Source of the DNA: Brachyspira suanatina
GTDB taxonomy: Bacteria; Spirochaetota; Brachyspiria; Brachyspirales; Brachyspiraceae
Assembly (NCBI RefSeq): GCF_001049755.1
Contig: NZ_CVLB01000001.1
Span: 868,001-932,000 of the forward strand
DNA: 64,000 nucleotides
Direction of reading: 5' to 3'
Shown here: positions 17,258 through 26,289 of the stretch, piece after piece
Position numbering within the stretch: position 1 is the first letter of the stretch
Layout: each line of letters begins with the position of its first letter
The notes under the pieces: generated by a model
Told to the model about the DNA's origin: nothing
The model's database searches: none
The model's input: only the letters and a program-made list of their open reading frames with translations
Translations under genes and position numbers: made by a program

Positions 17258-18175
17258 ATGAAAGAAATTAACAGACTTAATGATTTATTTGTACGATATC
17301 TAATTGGTACTGAAGGTGATGAGGATATATTAGAAAATATTGTTAATGCTGTTTTAAATGATGTAGGATTTGAGTCTGTAAGTAATCTTGAAATAATTAA
17401 TCCTTATAACTTGCCTGAAAATGAGAATTTAAAAGAATCTATATTAGATGTTAAAGCAAAAACAAAAGATGGTAAAAAAATACTTATTGAAATACAGTTG
17501 ATAGGAAATAATAACTTTATAAAAAGAATATTATATTATATAGCTAAAAATATAGCTTCTGAATTAAAAGAGAATGAAAACTATATTAATATAAGTCAAA
17601 TGATTAGTATTAGTTTTTTAAATTTTAATTTAAACATAGGAAGTGAAACTGATATAAAAAAAGAGCATAAATGTCTTCAATTATCAGATATTAATAATCC
17701 TAGCCTTAAATTAGATGATTTTCATATACATTTTATAGAGATTAAAAGATTTGCAGAAATATTAAAAAATGCTAGTATAGATGATTATAATAAAAATAAA
17801 CTTTTATCTTGGATTGATTTTTTCACTACTAAAGATTTAGAAAAAGATATTAATAAACTTATAGGAGGCAATCATATTATGAGTAAAGTAATAGATAAAT
17901 ATAAAAGGTTTGTAGCTGATGAAAAAGAGATGTCTGCCTATAATGAAAGAGATACTTTTCTTTATGGACAGGCTGCTATGCTTCAGTATGAGAGAGCAGA
18001 AGGAAAAAAAGAAGGTATGGAAATAGGATTTAAGCAAGGCATAGAAAAAGGTATAGAAAAGGGTTATAAAGAAAGCCAAATAAATATAGCTAAAGAAATG
18101 AAAAAAGAAAATATGAATATTGATGTTATAAGCAGAATTACAGGTTTAACTATAGAAGAAATAAAAGATTTGTGA
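17258..18175 (+). CDS. Rpn-family PD-(D/E)XK nuclease (putative transposase family)
   Basis: The 305-residue protein has the N-terminal NRLNDLFVRYLIGTEG signature of Rpn/recombination-promoting nucleases and the core ILDVKAKTKDGKKILIEIQ near residues 67-85, where D and ExQ are the expected active-site residues. The C-terminus is Lys/Glu-rich with repeated GIEKG units and ends with ITGLTIEEIKDL. Such proteins are common in Brachyspira and are associated with genome plasticity. It diverges from the ankyrin lipoprotein gene. A degraded relative lies at 51753-52636. No inverted repeats mark it as an insertion sequence. Confidence 0.85.
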   Translation: MKEINRLNDLFVRYLIGTEGDEDILENIVNAVLNDVGFESVSNLEIINPYNLPENENLKESILDVKAKTKDGKKILIEIQLIGNNNFIKRILYYIAKNIASELKENENYINISQMISISFLNFNLNIGSETDIKKEHKCLQLSDINNPSLKLDDFHIHFIEIKRFAEILKNASIDDYNKNKLLSWIDFFTTKDLEKDINKLIGGNHIMSKVIDKYKRFVADEKEMSAYNERDTFLYGQAAMLQYERAEGKKEGMEIGFKQGIEKGIEKGYKESQINIAKEMKKENMNIDVISRITGLTIEEIKDL

Positions 18176-18261
18176 ACATATGACAACTTCACTTGACAGA
18201 TATTTTTAGTGAACAGTTTTTTTATAGATAAATAAAAAAATTATAAGTTATTGAATGTTGT

Positions 18262-18290
18262 TTGAATATACTTTATTGAATTCATATAAA
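18262..18290 (+). promoter_or_regulatory. Candidate promoter of the hydantoinase gene
   Basis: TTGAAT (18262-18267), a 17-bp spacer and TATAAA (18285-18290) end 43 bp before the ATG at 18334. Confidence 0.6.
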
Positions 18291-18333
18291 TTTAGTAATT
18301 ATTTTAATAAACAAATAAATATAGGATTATAAA

Positions 18334-19773
18334 ATGAAAAAGATTATTATAAAAAATGGTACTATAGTTAATGCTTCAGAAACTTATAAGGCTGATGTAT
18401 TAATAGAAGATGAAAAAATTTCTCAAATAGGTGCTGATTTAAAATGCGACGGAGCAGAAATAATTGATGCTTCAGGTAAGTATGTAATGCCTGGAGGAAT
18501 TGATGTTCATACTCATATGGATATAGATGTTGGAATTGGGCGTGCTGTTGATGATTTCTATACTGGTACTATTGCTGCTGCTTGCGGCGGTACTACTACT
18601 ATAGTTGATCATATGGGATTCGGACCTAAAGACTGCGATGTATTTCATCAATTAAAATATTATCATACTCTTGCTGATAATAAGGCTGTTATTGATTATA
18701 GCTTCCATGGAGTTTTACAGCATGTTGATGAATATGTACTTAAAGGACTTGAAGTATTAGCGAAAGAAGAAGGTTTGCAAAGTACAAAATTATATTTAAC
18801 TTATAATTATAAAATAGAAGATGATAATGTTGTGAGAGTATTAAAGAAGATGAAAGAGATTAATGGAGTTTCTGCTTTTCATGCTGAAAACCATTATGTA
18901 GTGGAATATTTAAAGAAGAAATTTGTTGAAGAAGGCAAAACATCTGCACATTATCACCCTATAAGCAGACCTGCAGAGGCTGAAGCTGAGGCAGTTAATA
19001 GAATTATACATTTATCTGTTGTAGCTGGAAATGCTCCTGTTTATATAGTTCATACTTCAGCTTCAAAGAGTGTAGATGAAATAGTTAATGCCAGAGCTTT
19101 GGGACATAAAAATATTTTCTCTGAAACTTGCCCGCAATATTTAGTATTAACTGATAAAGAGTATGACAGAGAAGACGGACTTAAATTTATTATGTCTCCT
19201 CCTTTGAGGAAACAGGAAGACTGCGACAGATTATGGAAAGCCATTGCAGACGGACATATACAGGTAATAGCTACAGATCATTGTCCTTTCAATTATGAAA
19301 CTGATAAGGTGAAAGGAAAAGATAATTTCACTAAATGCCCTAATGGTGCAGGCGGAGTAGAGGAGAGATACCCTTTGATGTTCTCTGAAGGCGTTATGAA
19401 AGGAAGAATAAGCATAAATAAATTCGTTGAAACTTTATGCTATAATCCGGCTTTAATATACGGACTTTATCCTCAAAAAGGTGCTATTATTCCAAATGCT
19501 GATGCTGATATTACTATAATAGATCCTAATAAAAAATCTGTTATAACAAAATCAAATATGCATGGTGCTTGTGATTATACTGCTTATGAAGGAATGGAAC
19601 TTTTATGCTCTATTGATAGAGTTATATCAAGAGGTAAAATTGTATGTAAGGATAATAAGTTCTTAGGAAATAAAGGCGACGGTAAATTTATAAAGAGAAA
19701 AACTTTAGATCATTATGCCGATTTTACTAATCATTTCAAATTGGGCGATTATATAGATATTGACTGTAATTAA
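18334..19773 (+). CDS. hydA: Dihydropyrimidinase/hydantoinase family cyclic amidohydrolase
   Basis: The 479-residue protein hydrolyses cyclic amides such as dihydropyrimidines or hydantoins. It has GGIDVHTHMD near residue 55 (metal-binding HxH), TKLYLTYNYK near residue 150 for the carbamylated lysine, HAENHY near 184, YIVHTSAS near 238 and ATDHCPFNY near 314. Family length is normal. It corresponds to E. coli hyuA/ygeZ, which is inside the ygeW-ygeY-yqeA cluster; here it is separated from that cluster by about 3.4 kb of repeat, ankyrin and Rpn genes and has its own promoter and terminator. Confidence 0.93.
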   Translation: MKKIIIKNGTIVNASETYKADVLIEDEKISQIGADLKCDGAEIIDASGKYVMPGGIDVHTHMDIDVGIGRAVDDFYTGTIAAACGGTTTIVDHMGFGPKDCDVFHQLKYYHTLADNKAVIDYSFHGVLQHVDEYVLKGLEVLAKEEGLQSTKLYLTYNYKIEDDNVVRVLKKMKEINGVSAFHAENHYVVEYLKKKFVEEGKTSAHYHPISRPAEAEAEAVNRIIHLSVVAGNAPVYIVHTSASKSVDEIVNARALGHKNIFSETCPQYLVLTDKEYDREDGLKFIMSPPLRKQEDCDRLWKAIADGHIQVIATDHCPFNYETDKVKGKDNFTKCPNGAGGVEERYPLMFSEGVMKGRISINKFVETLCYNPALIYGLYPQKGAIIPNADADITIIDPNKKSVITKSNMHGACDYTAYEGMELLCSIDRVISRGKIVCKDNKFLGNKGDGKFIKRKTLDHYADFTNHFKLGDYIDIDCN

Positions 19774-19809
19774 TTATTAAAAATATTTATATATATAGAA
19801 AATTAAATA

Positions 19810-19847
19810 AAAAATAACTGGCTATAATTTTTTAGTCAGTTATTTTT
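19810..19847. terminator. Bidirectional terminator between hydantoinase and lacI-type genes
   Basis: AAAAATAACTG (19810-19820) pairs with CAGTTATTTTT (19837-19847), extended inward by three pairs, with A and T tracts on both sides. It lies between two convergent genes. Confidence 0.85.
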
Positions 19848-19861
19848 ATTTATTTTTTATA

Positions 19862-20857
19862 TTATTCTTTATTGCTTACACTGTTTCTTTCTAAGAATTC
19901 ATAATTAACATAAAGTACTTTTTTTACTTTTATATGATTTATTAAATCTATTAATGTATTTGCTGTGCATACTCCGGCATTAAAAGAATCAAATTTTATT
20001 GTTGAAAGTTCAGGTTCTATTATCTCATCAATATCATATCCTCCGAAAGATATTACTGATACATCATCTGGAATTTTTAGCCCCATTTCTTTTAATACTT
20101 TATATACTCCTAAAGCTTGTCTATCTGTTGAACATATTATAGCATCTATATTTTTATTTTTTAATAATTTTTCTGTTGCTATTTTTGCTTTATCATAAGA
20201 AAAATCTGCTACTTCTATAGTTATGTTTTCTATACCATAGTTTGCCAATCCGTCTAATACCCCATTTCTTCTTGTTATTCCTACAGCAATATCATTTTCA
20301 TCTACTGTTATAAATCCTATATTTTTATGATTTTTGCTTCCTATATATTCTCCTATATCTATACCAGCATTATAATCATCATTAACTATGCTTATACCTT
20401 CACTGCATTCCTGACCATAAATTACTATTGGTATGTCTAATTTTTTTAATACATTTTTATGTTCTTCTGTTATATATGTTGCACTTAATACTATACCATC
20501 AACATTTAATCTCTTTAATTTTTCTATATACTGCAGTTCCAATTTATGCTGATGATTTGTATTCATTATTATAGGCATATAATGTTTTTCTCTAAGTGTT
20601 TTTTCTAAACCTGTTAATACTCTAGCTCCGACTATAGAGTCCAATGCAGGTACTATTATTCCTATAATATGACTCTTTTTTGCTTTTAATCTTGCAAATG
20701 TATTGGGTTCATAATTATACTCTGATATTATTTCTTTAATTCTTTTTTTTGTTTCTTCTTTTAAATACCCGCCGTTAAAGTATCTGGATATAGTAGTTTT
20801 TGTAACACCAGCAATTTCTGCTATTTCTTTCATTGTAATTTTTTTATTAGTAGCCAT
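19862..20857 (-). CDS. scrR: LacI-family repressor of the sucrose operon
   Basis: The 331-residue protein has an N-terminal LacI helix-turn-helix (MKEIAEIAGVTKTTISRYF, about residues 8-26), a hinge region and a periplasmic-binding-protein-like effector domain beginning with SHIIGIIVPALDS. It diverges from the PTS and hydrolase genes, and an 18-bp palindrome typical of LacI-type operators covers the start of their transcription unit. The effector is probably a sucrose-derived sugar or sugar phosphate. The symbol is inferred from context. Confidence 0.88.
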   Translation of the reverse strand: MATNKKITMKEIAEIAGVTKTTISRYFNGGYLKEETKKRIKEIISEYNYEPNTFARLKAKKSHIIGIIVPALDSIVGARVLTGLEKTLREKHYMPIIMNTNHQHKLELQYIEKLKRLNVDGIVLSATYITEEHKNVLKKLDIPIVIYGQECSEGISIVNDDYNAGIDIGEYIGSKNHKNIGFITVDENDIAVGITRRNGVLDGLANYGIENITIEVADFSYDKAKIATEKLLKNKNIDAIICSTDRQALGVYKVLKEMGLKIPDDVSVISFGGYDIDEIIEPELSTIKFDSFNAGVCTANTLIDLINHIKVKKVLYVNYEFLERNSVSNKE

Positions 20858-20945
20858 TTTTCATTATCCTGATATTAATAAAGTATATACTTTTTATAGT
20901 TAAATACAAATTTATATAATTATTTTATAAAAAAATATATAATGC

Positions 20946-20973
20946 TTGACAAATATTAAAATATTGCTATAAT
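20946..20973 (+). promoter_or_regulatory. Consensus promoter of the sucrose operon
   Basis: A perfect TTGACA (20946-20951), a 16-bp spacer and a perfect TATAAT (20968-20973). The operator begins 5 bp after the -10, so bound repressor would block initiation. Confidence 0.85.
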
Positions 20974-20977
20974 ATAT

Positions 20978-20995
20978 TATGTAACCGGTTACATA
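20978..20995. promoter_or_regulatory. LacI-type operator
   Basis: TATGTAACCGGTTACATA is a perfect 18-bp palindrome with the central CG and the AACCGGTT core seen in many LacI-family operators. It lies at the expected transcription start, 27 bp before the permease ATG. Confidence 0.88.
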
Positions 20996-21021
20996 TAGGT
21001 AATTTCAATAGGATTTTTATT

Positions 21022-22443
21022 ATGGCTATTAATTATAAAAAAACTGCTGAAGAAATTATTAGAGTAGTTGATAAGGATAATATTATTTCAGCGACTTTCT
21101 GTGCCACTAGATTAAGATTAATAGTAAAAACAAGAGAAAGCATAAAAGATTCAGATGTTCAAAAAATAGAAGGTGTTAAAGGAGTATTTTTTAATTCAGG
21201 GCAATATCAAATAATATTGGGTACAGGAGTAGTAAATAAAGTATATGATGAAGTTGTTAATTTAGGTGTTACAGGAGCAGCAAAACAAAATACGCAGGAA
21301 ACTAAAAAAGTGGGAGAGAAAAATAATTTTAGAAAGTTTATACGTATATTTGCTGATGTATTTGTACCAATAATGCCTGCTATGATTGCAACTGGTTTAT
21401 TTTTAGGGCTTAAAGGTGCTTTAATTAATGATAGTTTTTTAGGGTTATTTAATTTGCAAATGTCTAATATACCTGTTTCTGTTATGACATTTATGAGTGT
21501 TTTAACAGAAACGACATTTGCATTTTTACCTGCTTTGGTATGCTGGTCAACATTCAGAGTATTTGGAGGATCTCCTATATTAGGTATATTATTGGGATTA
21601 ATGCTTGTTTCTCCTGCTTTGCCTAATGCATATTTAGTAGCCAATCCGGACAGCGGAGTTAAGCCTATAATGTTATTCGGATTTATACCTATAGTAGGAT
21701 ATCAAGGAAGCATACTTCCTGCACTTATTGCCGGCATAATAGGTTCTAAAGTGGAATTAAATTTAAGAAAAGTAATACCAAATATAATAGATATATTGGC
21801 AACTCCTTTTTTAACTTTACTCATAATGCTGATATTATCTTTAGCTGTAATAGGACCTATTTTTCATATAGTTGAACAATGGATATTGATAGCTATAAAT
21901 TTTTCTTTATCATTACCTTTTGGAATAGGAGGATTCATAATAGGGTTTGGAATAATATTCATAGTTGTAACAGGAGTACACCATATAATGAACTTGATAG
22001 AAATATCCTTACTTGCTGCTACTACTTTTAACCCTATCAATCCTCTTTTATCAGTTGCCAATTTGGCTGCAGGTGCTGCTTGCTTAGCTGTTACATTAAA
22101 AACTAGAAGAAAAACTGTAAAAGCTATGGGATATGGTGCTACATTATCGGCTTGGCTTGGTATAACAGAGCCCGCTATTTTCGGTATAAATATAAGATAC
22201 GGAATAAAACCTATGGTATGCGGTGCTATTGCTGCTGGTATAACAGGATTGATCGCAAGATTATTGAATTTACAGGCTACTGCTAATGGAGTTACAGGAA
22301 TACCTGGAGCATTACTTTATATTTATGACGGAAAGCAATTATTTGGTTATGTTATTGTTGCTTTGGTTACCGTTATTTTATCTTTTACTCTTACTTGGTT
22401 TTTTGGTGTTCCTGATGAATATATGCAGGAAGATGAGGATTAA
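21022..22443 (+). CDS. scrA: PTS sucrose-type permease, EIIBC
   Basis: The 473-residue membrane protein has an N-terminal EIIB domain with the phosphocysteine Cys27 in ATFCATRLRLIV, and an EIIC domain of about ten membrane segments from residue 110 onward. It takes up and phosphorylates a disaccharide. No EIIA domain is fused, so an EIIA from elsewhere is needed. The next gene is a GH32 beta-fructosidase, pointing to sucrose or a related fructoside. Its ribosome site (AGGA) is weak. Confidence 0.9.
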   Translation: MAINYKKTAEEIIRVVDKDNIISATFCATRLRLIVKTRESIKDSDVQKIEGVKGVFFNSGQYQIILGTGVVNKVYDEVVNLGVTGAAKQNTQETKKVGEKNNFRKFIRIFADVFVPIMPAMIATGLFLGLKGALINDSFLGLFNLQMSNIPVSVMTFMSVLTETTFAFLPALVCWSTFRVFGGSPILGILLGLMLVSPALPNAYLVANPDSGVKPIMLFGFIPIVGYQGSILPALIAGIIGSKVELNLRKVIPNIIDILATPFLTLLIMLILSLAVIGPIFHIVEQWILIAINFSLSLPFGIGGFIIGFGIIFIVVTGVHHIMNLIEISLLAATTFNPINPLLSVANLAAGAACLAVTLKTRRKTVKAMGYGATLSAWLGITEPAIFGINIRYGIKPMVCGAIAAGITGLIARLLNLQATANGVTGIPGALLYIYDGKQLFGYVIVALVTVILSFTLTWFFGVPDEYMQEDED

Positions 22444-22497
22444 AACAAAAAAGACGTTACATAATTTCTACATAAATCCAATAAAATAATTTATTTG

Positions 22498-22535
22498 CTT
22501 AATATCATGTATTAGTTTTAATACATGATATTAAG
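22498..22535 (+). repeat. Intercistronic hairpin between scrA and scrB
   Basis: A perfect 16-bp stem, CTTAATATCATGTATT (22498-22513) with its complement at 22520-22535, has a 6-base loop and no T-tract. It could limit decay of one cistron relative to the other. Confidence 0.7.
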
Positions 22536-22580
22536 TCCATTATTTGCTTATTATAAAAATATTTGATATGAGGAAAATAA

Positions 22581-24059
22581 ATGAGGTTGGTTAGTAAAGT
22601 ATTTGAAGAGGCGATAAAACGAAAAGAAATTGAATATTTTAATGATAATAACAATAAATGGAGATTAAATTTTCATTTAATGCCTCCTGTAGGCTGGCTT
22701 AATGATCCTAATGCTTTATCATATTTCAAAGGAGAGTATCATATATTTTTTCAGTATTCTCCATTTGATGTTGATGGCGGATTAAAATTTTGGGGGCATT
22801 ATATAACTAAAGACTTAATAAATCACAAATATGTGGGAGTATCAATATATCCAGATGAAAAATACGATTGCCATGGTGTGTATTCAGGTTCTGCTTTTAT
22901 AGAAGATGATAAACTGTACATATATTATACAGGTAATGTAAAGCTTCTAGGAGAACATGATTACATAGAAAGCGGAAGAGAAGCTAATACCATGCTTATA
23001 GTCTCCGAAGATGGTATTAACTTCTCTGAAAAAGAATGCTTAATGGAAATGAAGGATTATCCTAAAGATATAACTAATCATATAAGAGATCCTAAAGTAT
23101 GGAAAGAAAATGATTCTTATTATATGGTTCAGGGTGCTAGAAAATACGGCACAGATAGAGATAATGATATTGGAGAGGTATTAATATTTAAATCTGAAGA
23201 TAAAAGAAATTGGAATCATACAAGCACTATAAATTCTAAAAATAGATTCGGCTATATGTGGGAATGTCCTGACTTATTTAATTTAGACGGACATAATATT
23301 TTAATTACTTGTCCTCAAGGTGTAGAGCAAATTGAAAATGTATATGAAAATATTTATCTTTCAGGATATTTTTTGATTAATGATGATTATAAAAATAAAG
23401 AACATATAGAAGTTAATAACTTTACTGTTCTTGACAGAGGATTTGATTTCTATGCTCCTCAGACTTTTTTAGATGAAAATGGAAATAGAATTATAATAGG
23501 CTGGATGGGAGTTCCTGATACTGAAGATACTCATAAAAACTTAACTGTTCAATATGGTTGGCAGCATTGTCTTACTGTTGCAAGGGAGTTAAGTTTAAAA
23601 AATGGAAAACTTTATCAAAAACCTCATAGAAGTTTAGAGAAATTAAGAGAGAAAAAAATATTTGTAGATAAATGTTCTTATGATTCATTATCTGATAATT
23701 TAATTTCTAAAGATATTAACTCTTATGAAGTTTTAATTGATAATATAAAAAGTTCTGAGAATTTTGAATTATTAATTTCTGAAGGTGTTTCTATTAGATA
23801 TAAAAATAATAGATTCATATTAGAGTTTATAAATGATATAGGAAAGAAAATAGGCGGCGGAAGATATAAAAGAAGTTCTGATTTAGAAAAGTTAGAAAAT
23901 TTAAGAATATTAATAGATACTTCAGCTATAGAAATATTTATTAATGATGGAGAGATGGTATTTTCTACTAGGTATTATCCAAATGAATATTCTTTTAAGA
24001 TTATTGGAGATATGAATTTAACAATATATAAATTGTCTGATTTTAAGGTTAATCATTAA
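22581..24059 (+). CDS. scrB: Sucrose-6-phosphate hydrolase (GH32)
   Basis: The 492-residue glycoside hydrolase family 32 enzyme lacks a signal peptide, so it acts in the cytoplasm on the sugar phosphate made by the PTS permease, giving glucose 6-phosphate and fructose. The nucleophile is Asp42 in WLNDPN, the RDP motif is in HIRDPKVW, and the acid/base Glu is in WECPDLF. A beta-sandwich domain forms the C-terminal third. AGGA precedes the ATG. Confidence 0.94.
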   Translation: MRLVSKVFEEAIKRKEIEYFNDNNNKWRLNFHLMPPVGWLNDPNALSYFKGEYHIFFQYSPFDVDGGLKFWGHYITKDLINHKYVGVSIYPDEKYDCHGVYSGSAFIEDDKLYIYYTGNVKLLGEHDYIESGREANTMLIVSEDGINFSEKECLMEMKDYPKDITNHIRDPKVWKENDSYYMVQGARKYGTDRDNDIGEVLIFKSEDKRNWNHTSTINSKNRFGYMWECPDLFNLDGHNILITCPQGVEQIENVYENIYLSGYFLINDDYKNKEHIEVNNFTVLDRGFDFYAPQTFLDENGNRIIIGWMGVPDTEDTHKNLTVQYGWQHCLTVARELSLKNGKLYQKPHRSLEKLREKKIFVDKCSYDSLSDNLISKDINSYEVLIDNIKSSENFELLISEGVSIRYKNNRFILEFINDIGKKIGGGRYKRSSDLEKLENLRILIDTSAIEIFINDGEMVFSTRYYPNEYSFKIIGDMNLTIYKLSDFKVNH

Positions 24060-24128
24060 TCTTTTTTATTTGTAAATATTTAAAAATAGTTTATAATATC
24101 AGAATTACTAATTTTAAGGATATTGAAA

Positions 24129-24593
24129 ATGGCTAAACCAATAACAAAAGAAGGATATGATAAAGCTAAATCAAAACTAGCTGAATTAAAGGCTGAGTTT
24201 GAAACTTTGCCTGCTATTATTGCTGAGGCTAGAGAAAAAGGGGATTTAAAAGAAAATGCTGAGTATCATGCTGCTAAAGAGAAGCAGGGTTTATTGAATG
24301 CTCAAATATCAAAGTTGGAGAGTGATTTGGCAGGCTGCGAGATAATAGATCCCGCTAATTTGGATAAGGACACTGTAACTTTCGGTAAAAGAGTAAAAGT
24401 GAAAGATAAAACAAGAAATGCTATTTTTGAATATAGAATAGTCGGCGAATTAGAAGCAGATATGAGTAAGAATGAAATAACTATAGTAACTCCTATTGCT
24501 AAAGGATTATTAGGTAAAAAAATTGGTGATGTTGTTACTATAAAGGTACCTGCTGGTGATAAAGTTTTAGAAATATTAGAAATTAGTATTTAA
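24129..24593 (+). CDS. greA: Transcription elongation factor GreA
   Basis: The 154-residue protein has the GreA coiled-coil signature GDLKENAEYHAAKEKQ near residue 39 and a C-terminal domain ending in VPAGDKVLEILEISI. It rescues backtracked RNA polymerase by stimulating transcript cleavage. The ATG at 24129 is chosen over a TTG 6 bp upstream because an AAGGA site fits it and MAKPITKEG is a typical GreA beginning. A strong terminator follows. Confidence 0.95.
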   Translation: MAKPITKEGYDKAKSKLAELKAEFETLPAIIAEAREKGDLKENAEYHAAKEKQGLLNAQISKLESDLAGCEIIDPANLDKDTVTFGKRVKVKDKTRNAIFEYRIVGELEADMSKNEITIVTPIAKGLLGKKIGDVVTIKVPAGDKVLEILEISI

Positions 24594-24612
24594 TTTGTAA
24601 TAATTTATTTAA

Positions 24613-24657
24613 AAAAGGAATTCTATTTAATAAAAAATAGAATTCTTTTGTTTTTTA
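24613..24657 (+). terminator. Intrinsic terminator after greA
   Basis: AAAAGGAATTCTATTT (24613-24628) pairs with AAATAGAATTCTTTT (24635-24649), followed by G and a T-run. Confidence 0.85.
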
Positions 24658-24700
24658 TTAAACTTTTTATTATAATAATATTCTAAAGTCATAATTTCAC

Positions 24701-24728
24701 TTGAAGTTTTTAAATAAAGTTATATATT
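24701..24728 (+). promoter_or_regulatory. Candidate promoter of glgA
   Basis: TTGAAG, a 16-bp spacer and TATATT lie 33 bp upstream of the ATG at 24761. Confidence 0.4.
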
Positions 24729-24760
24729 TAAAAATATATTCCACATTTTAGGAGTTTTAT

Positions 24761-26254
24761 ATGTCAAAAATGAAAGTTATGATAGCATCATCTGAAGCAA
24801 CACCATTTATAAAAACAGGAGGACTTGCCGATGTTGTTGGTGCTTTACCTATTTATCTAAAAAAGCTTGATGTAGAAGCTTGTGTAGTACTTCCTAAATA
24901 TAGAGATATTAATTTTCAGGATTGTTATTTAGAGAATGTGCTTCCAACTATGGGAGTATGGATGGGTAATGGAGAAGAATGGTGCTCGGTATTTAAGACT
25001 GTAAAAGATGGAATTGATTTTTATTTCATAGAACATCATAATTTCTTCAGCAGAGAAGGGCTTTATCATGATGCTTCATTTAATGATTATCAGGATAATG
25101 CTTGGAGATTCGGATTCTTTTCAAGAGCTACTTTGCAGTTATGTAAAGATTTGCAATTAAATGTAGATGTTGTTCATGCTAATGATTGGCAGACAGCAGC
25201 TATTCCTGCATATATTAAAACTTGGCACTGGAATGATCCAATAGGTCATGCTGCTAGTATGCTTACTATACATAATGCAAATTATCAAGGTATATATAAT
25301 GCTACTACAACTTATGATTATTTAGGTTTAGGTTGGAATAATTTCAGCCCTGATACTTTTGAAGATCATGGTAATATAAATTTCCTTAAAGGAGGAATAT
25401 TCTTTTCTGATGTAGTTACTACTGTTAGCCCTACCTATGCAAGAGAAATTGCATCTCCTTACGGCGGACATGGTATGGCTCCTTATTTGCAGAATAAAAC
25501 TACAAGTTTCTTCGGTATACTTAATGGTATTGATGAAGAAGTTTGGTCTCCTGAAAAAGATAAATTTATACCTGAAAATTATTCAGTAGATAAAATGGAA
25601 GGCAAAAAAGTATGTAAAAGAGAACTTCAGAAAAGATTCTTACTTGAAGAAGAAGATGATGTTGTTTTGATAGGAGCAATAGGAAGATTCGTTGATCAGA
25701 AAGGATATCATTTTATAGCATCTATAATAGATTCTTTAGTTAATAATATGAAAGTTCAGTTCTGTATACTTGGTACAGGTGATAAAAGTCTTGAAGGTTT
25801 CTTTGGTGATATACCTAAGAGATATCCTGGAAGAGTAGGTTCTTATATAGGATACAGCAATGAATTATCACATTTGATAGAAGCAGGATGCGATTTATTT
25901 GTAATGCCTTCATTATTTGAGCCTTGCGGACTTAATCAGATGTACTCTCTAAGATATGGTACTTTACCTATAGTTCATGCTACAGGAGGACTTGAAGATA
26001 CTGTTGAAAATTATAATGAGCAAACAGGAGAAGGTACAGGATTTAAATTCTATGATTCTACTCCTTCGGCATTGTATAATACTATAGGTTGGGCTGTAAG
26101 TGTTTATTATGATCATAGAGATAGATTTACTGCTATGCAGAAAAGAGCTATGAAAATAGATAATTCTTGGGAGAAAAGTGCTAAAGAATATGTTAAGGCT
26201 TATGAACTTGCTATTTTGAATAAAAATAATTATGATAAAAATTGTGGTTTATAA
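24761..26254 (+). CDS. glgA: Glycogen synthase (ADP-glucose type)
   Basis: The 497-residue GT5 enzyme transfers glucose from ADP-glucose to glycogen. It has the N-terminal KTGGLADV nucleotide-sugar motif (residues 18-25), HANDWQTA near residue 147, and the C-terminal MPSLFEPCGLNQMYSLRYG motif with the conserved Glu near residue 387. glgC, which makes ADP-glucose, lies 3.2 kb downstream in the same direction. TTAGGAG precedes the ATG. Confidence 0.95.
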   Translation: MSKMKVMIASSEATPFIKTGGLADVVGALPIYLKKLDVEACVVLPKYRDINFQDCYLENVLPTMGVWMGNGEEWCSVFKTVKDGIDFYFIEHHNFFSREGLYHDASFNDYQDNAWRFGFFSRATLQLCKDLQLNVDVVHANDWQTAAIPAYIKTWHWNDPIGHAASMLTIHNANYQGIYNATTTYDYLGLGWNNFSPDTFEDHGNINFLKGGIFFSDVVTTVSPTYAREIASPYGGHGMAPYLQNKTTSFFGILNGIDEEVWSPEKDKFIPENYSVDKMEGKKVCKRELQKRFLLEEEDDVVLIGAIGRFVDQKGYHFIASIIDSLVNNMKVQFCILGTGDKSLEGFFGDIPKRYPGRVGSYIGYSNELSHLIEAGCDLFVMPSLFEPCGLNQMYSLRYGTLPIVHATGGLEDTVENYNEQTGEGTGFKFYDSTPSALYNTIGWAVSVYYDHRDRFTAMQKRAMKIDNSWEKSAKEYVKAYELAILNKNNYDKNCGL

Positions 26255-26289
26255 ATATTTTTGAAAATAAATATTGGAGATATAGTATA

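Noticed and set aside
21207..21644. Open frame of 145 codons antisense to the PTS permease
   Set aside because: The permease is well supported on the plus strand; the antisense frame shows no motif or ribosome site.
25215..25245. TGGCAC-like match to a sigma-54 promoter
   Set aside because: It lies inside glgA coding sequence and lacks the TTGC element at the right spacing.
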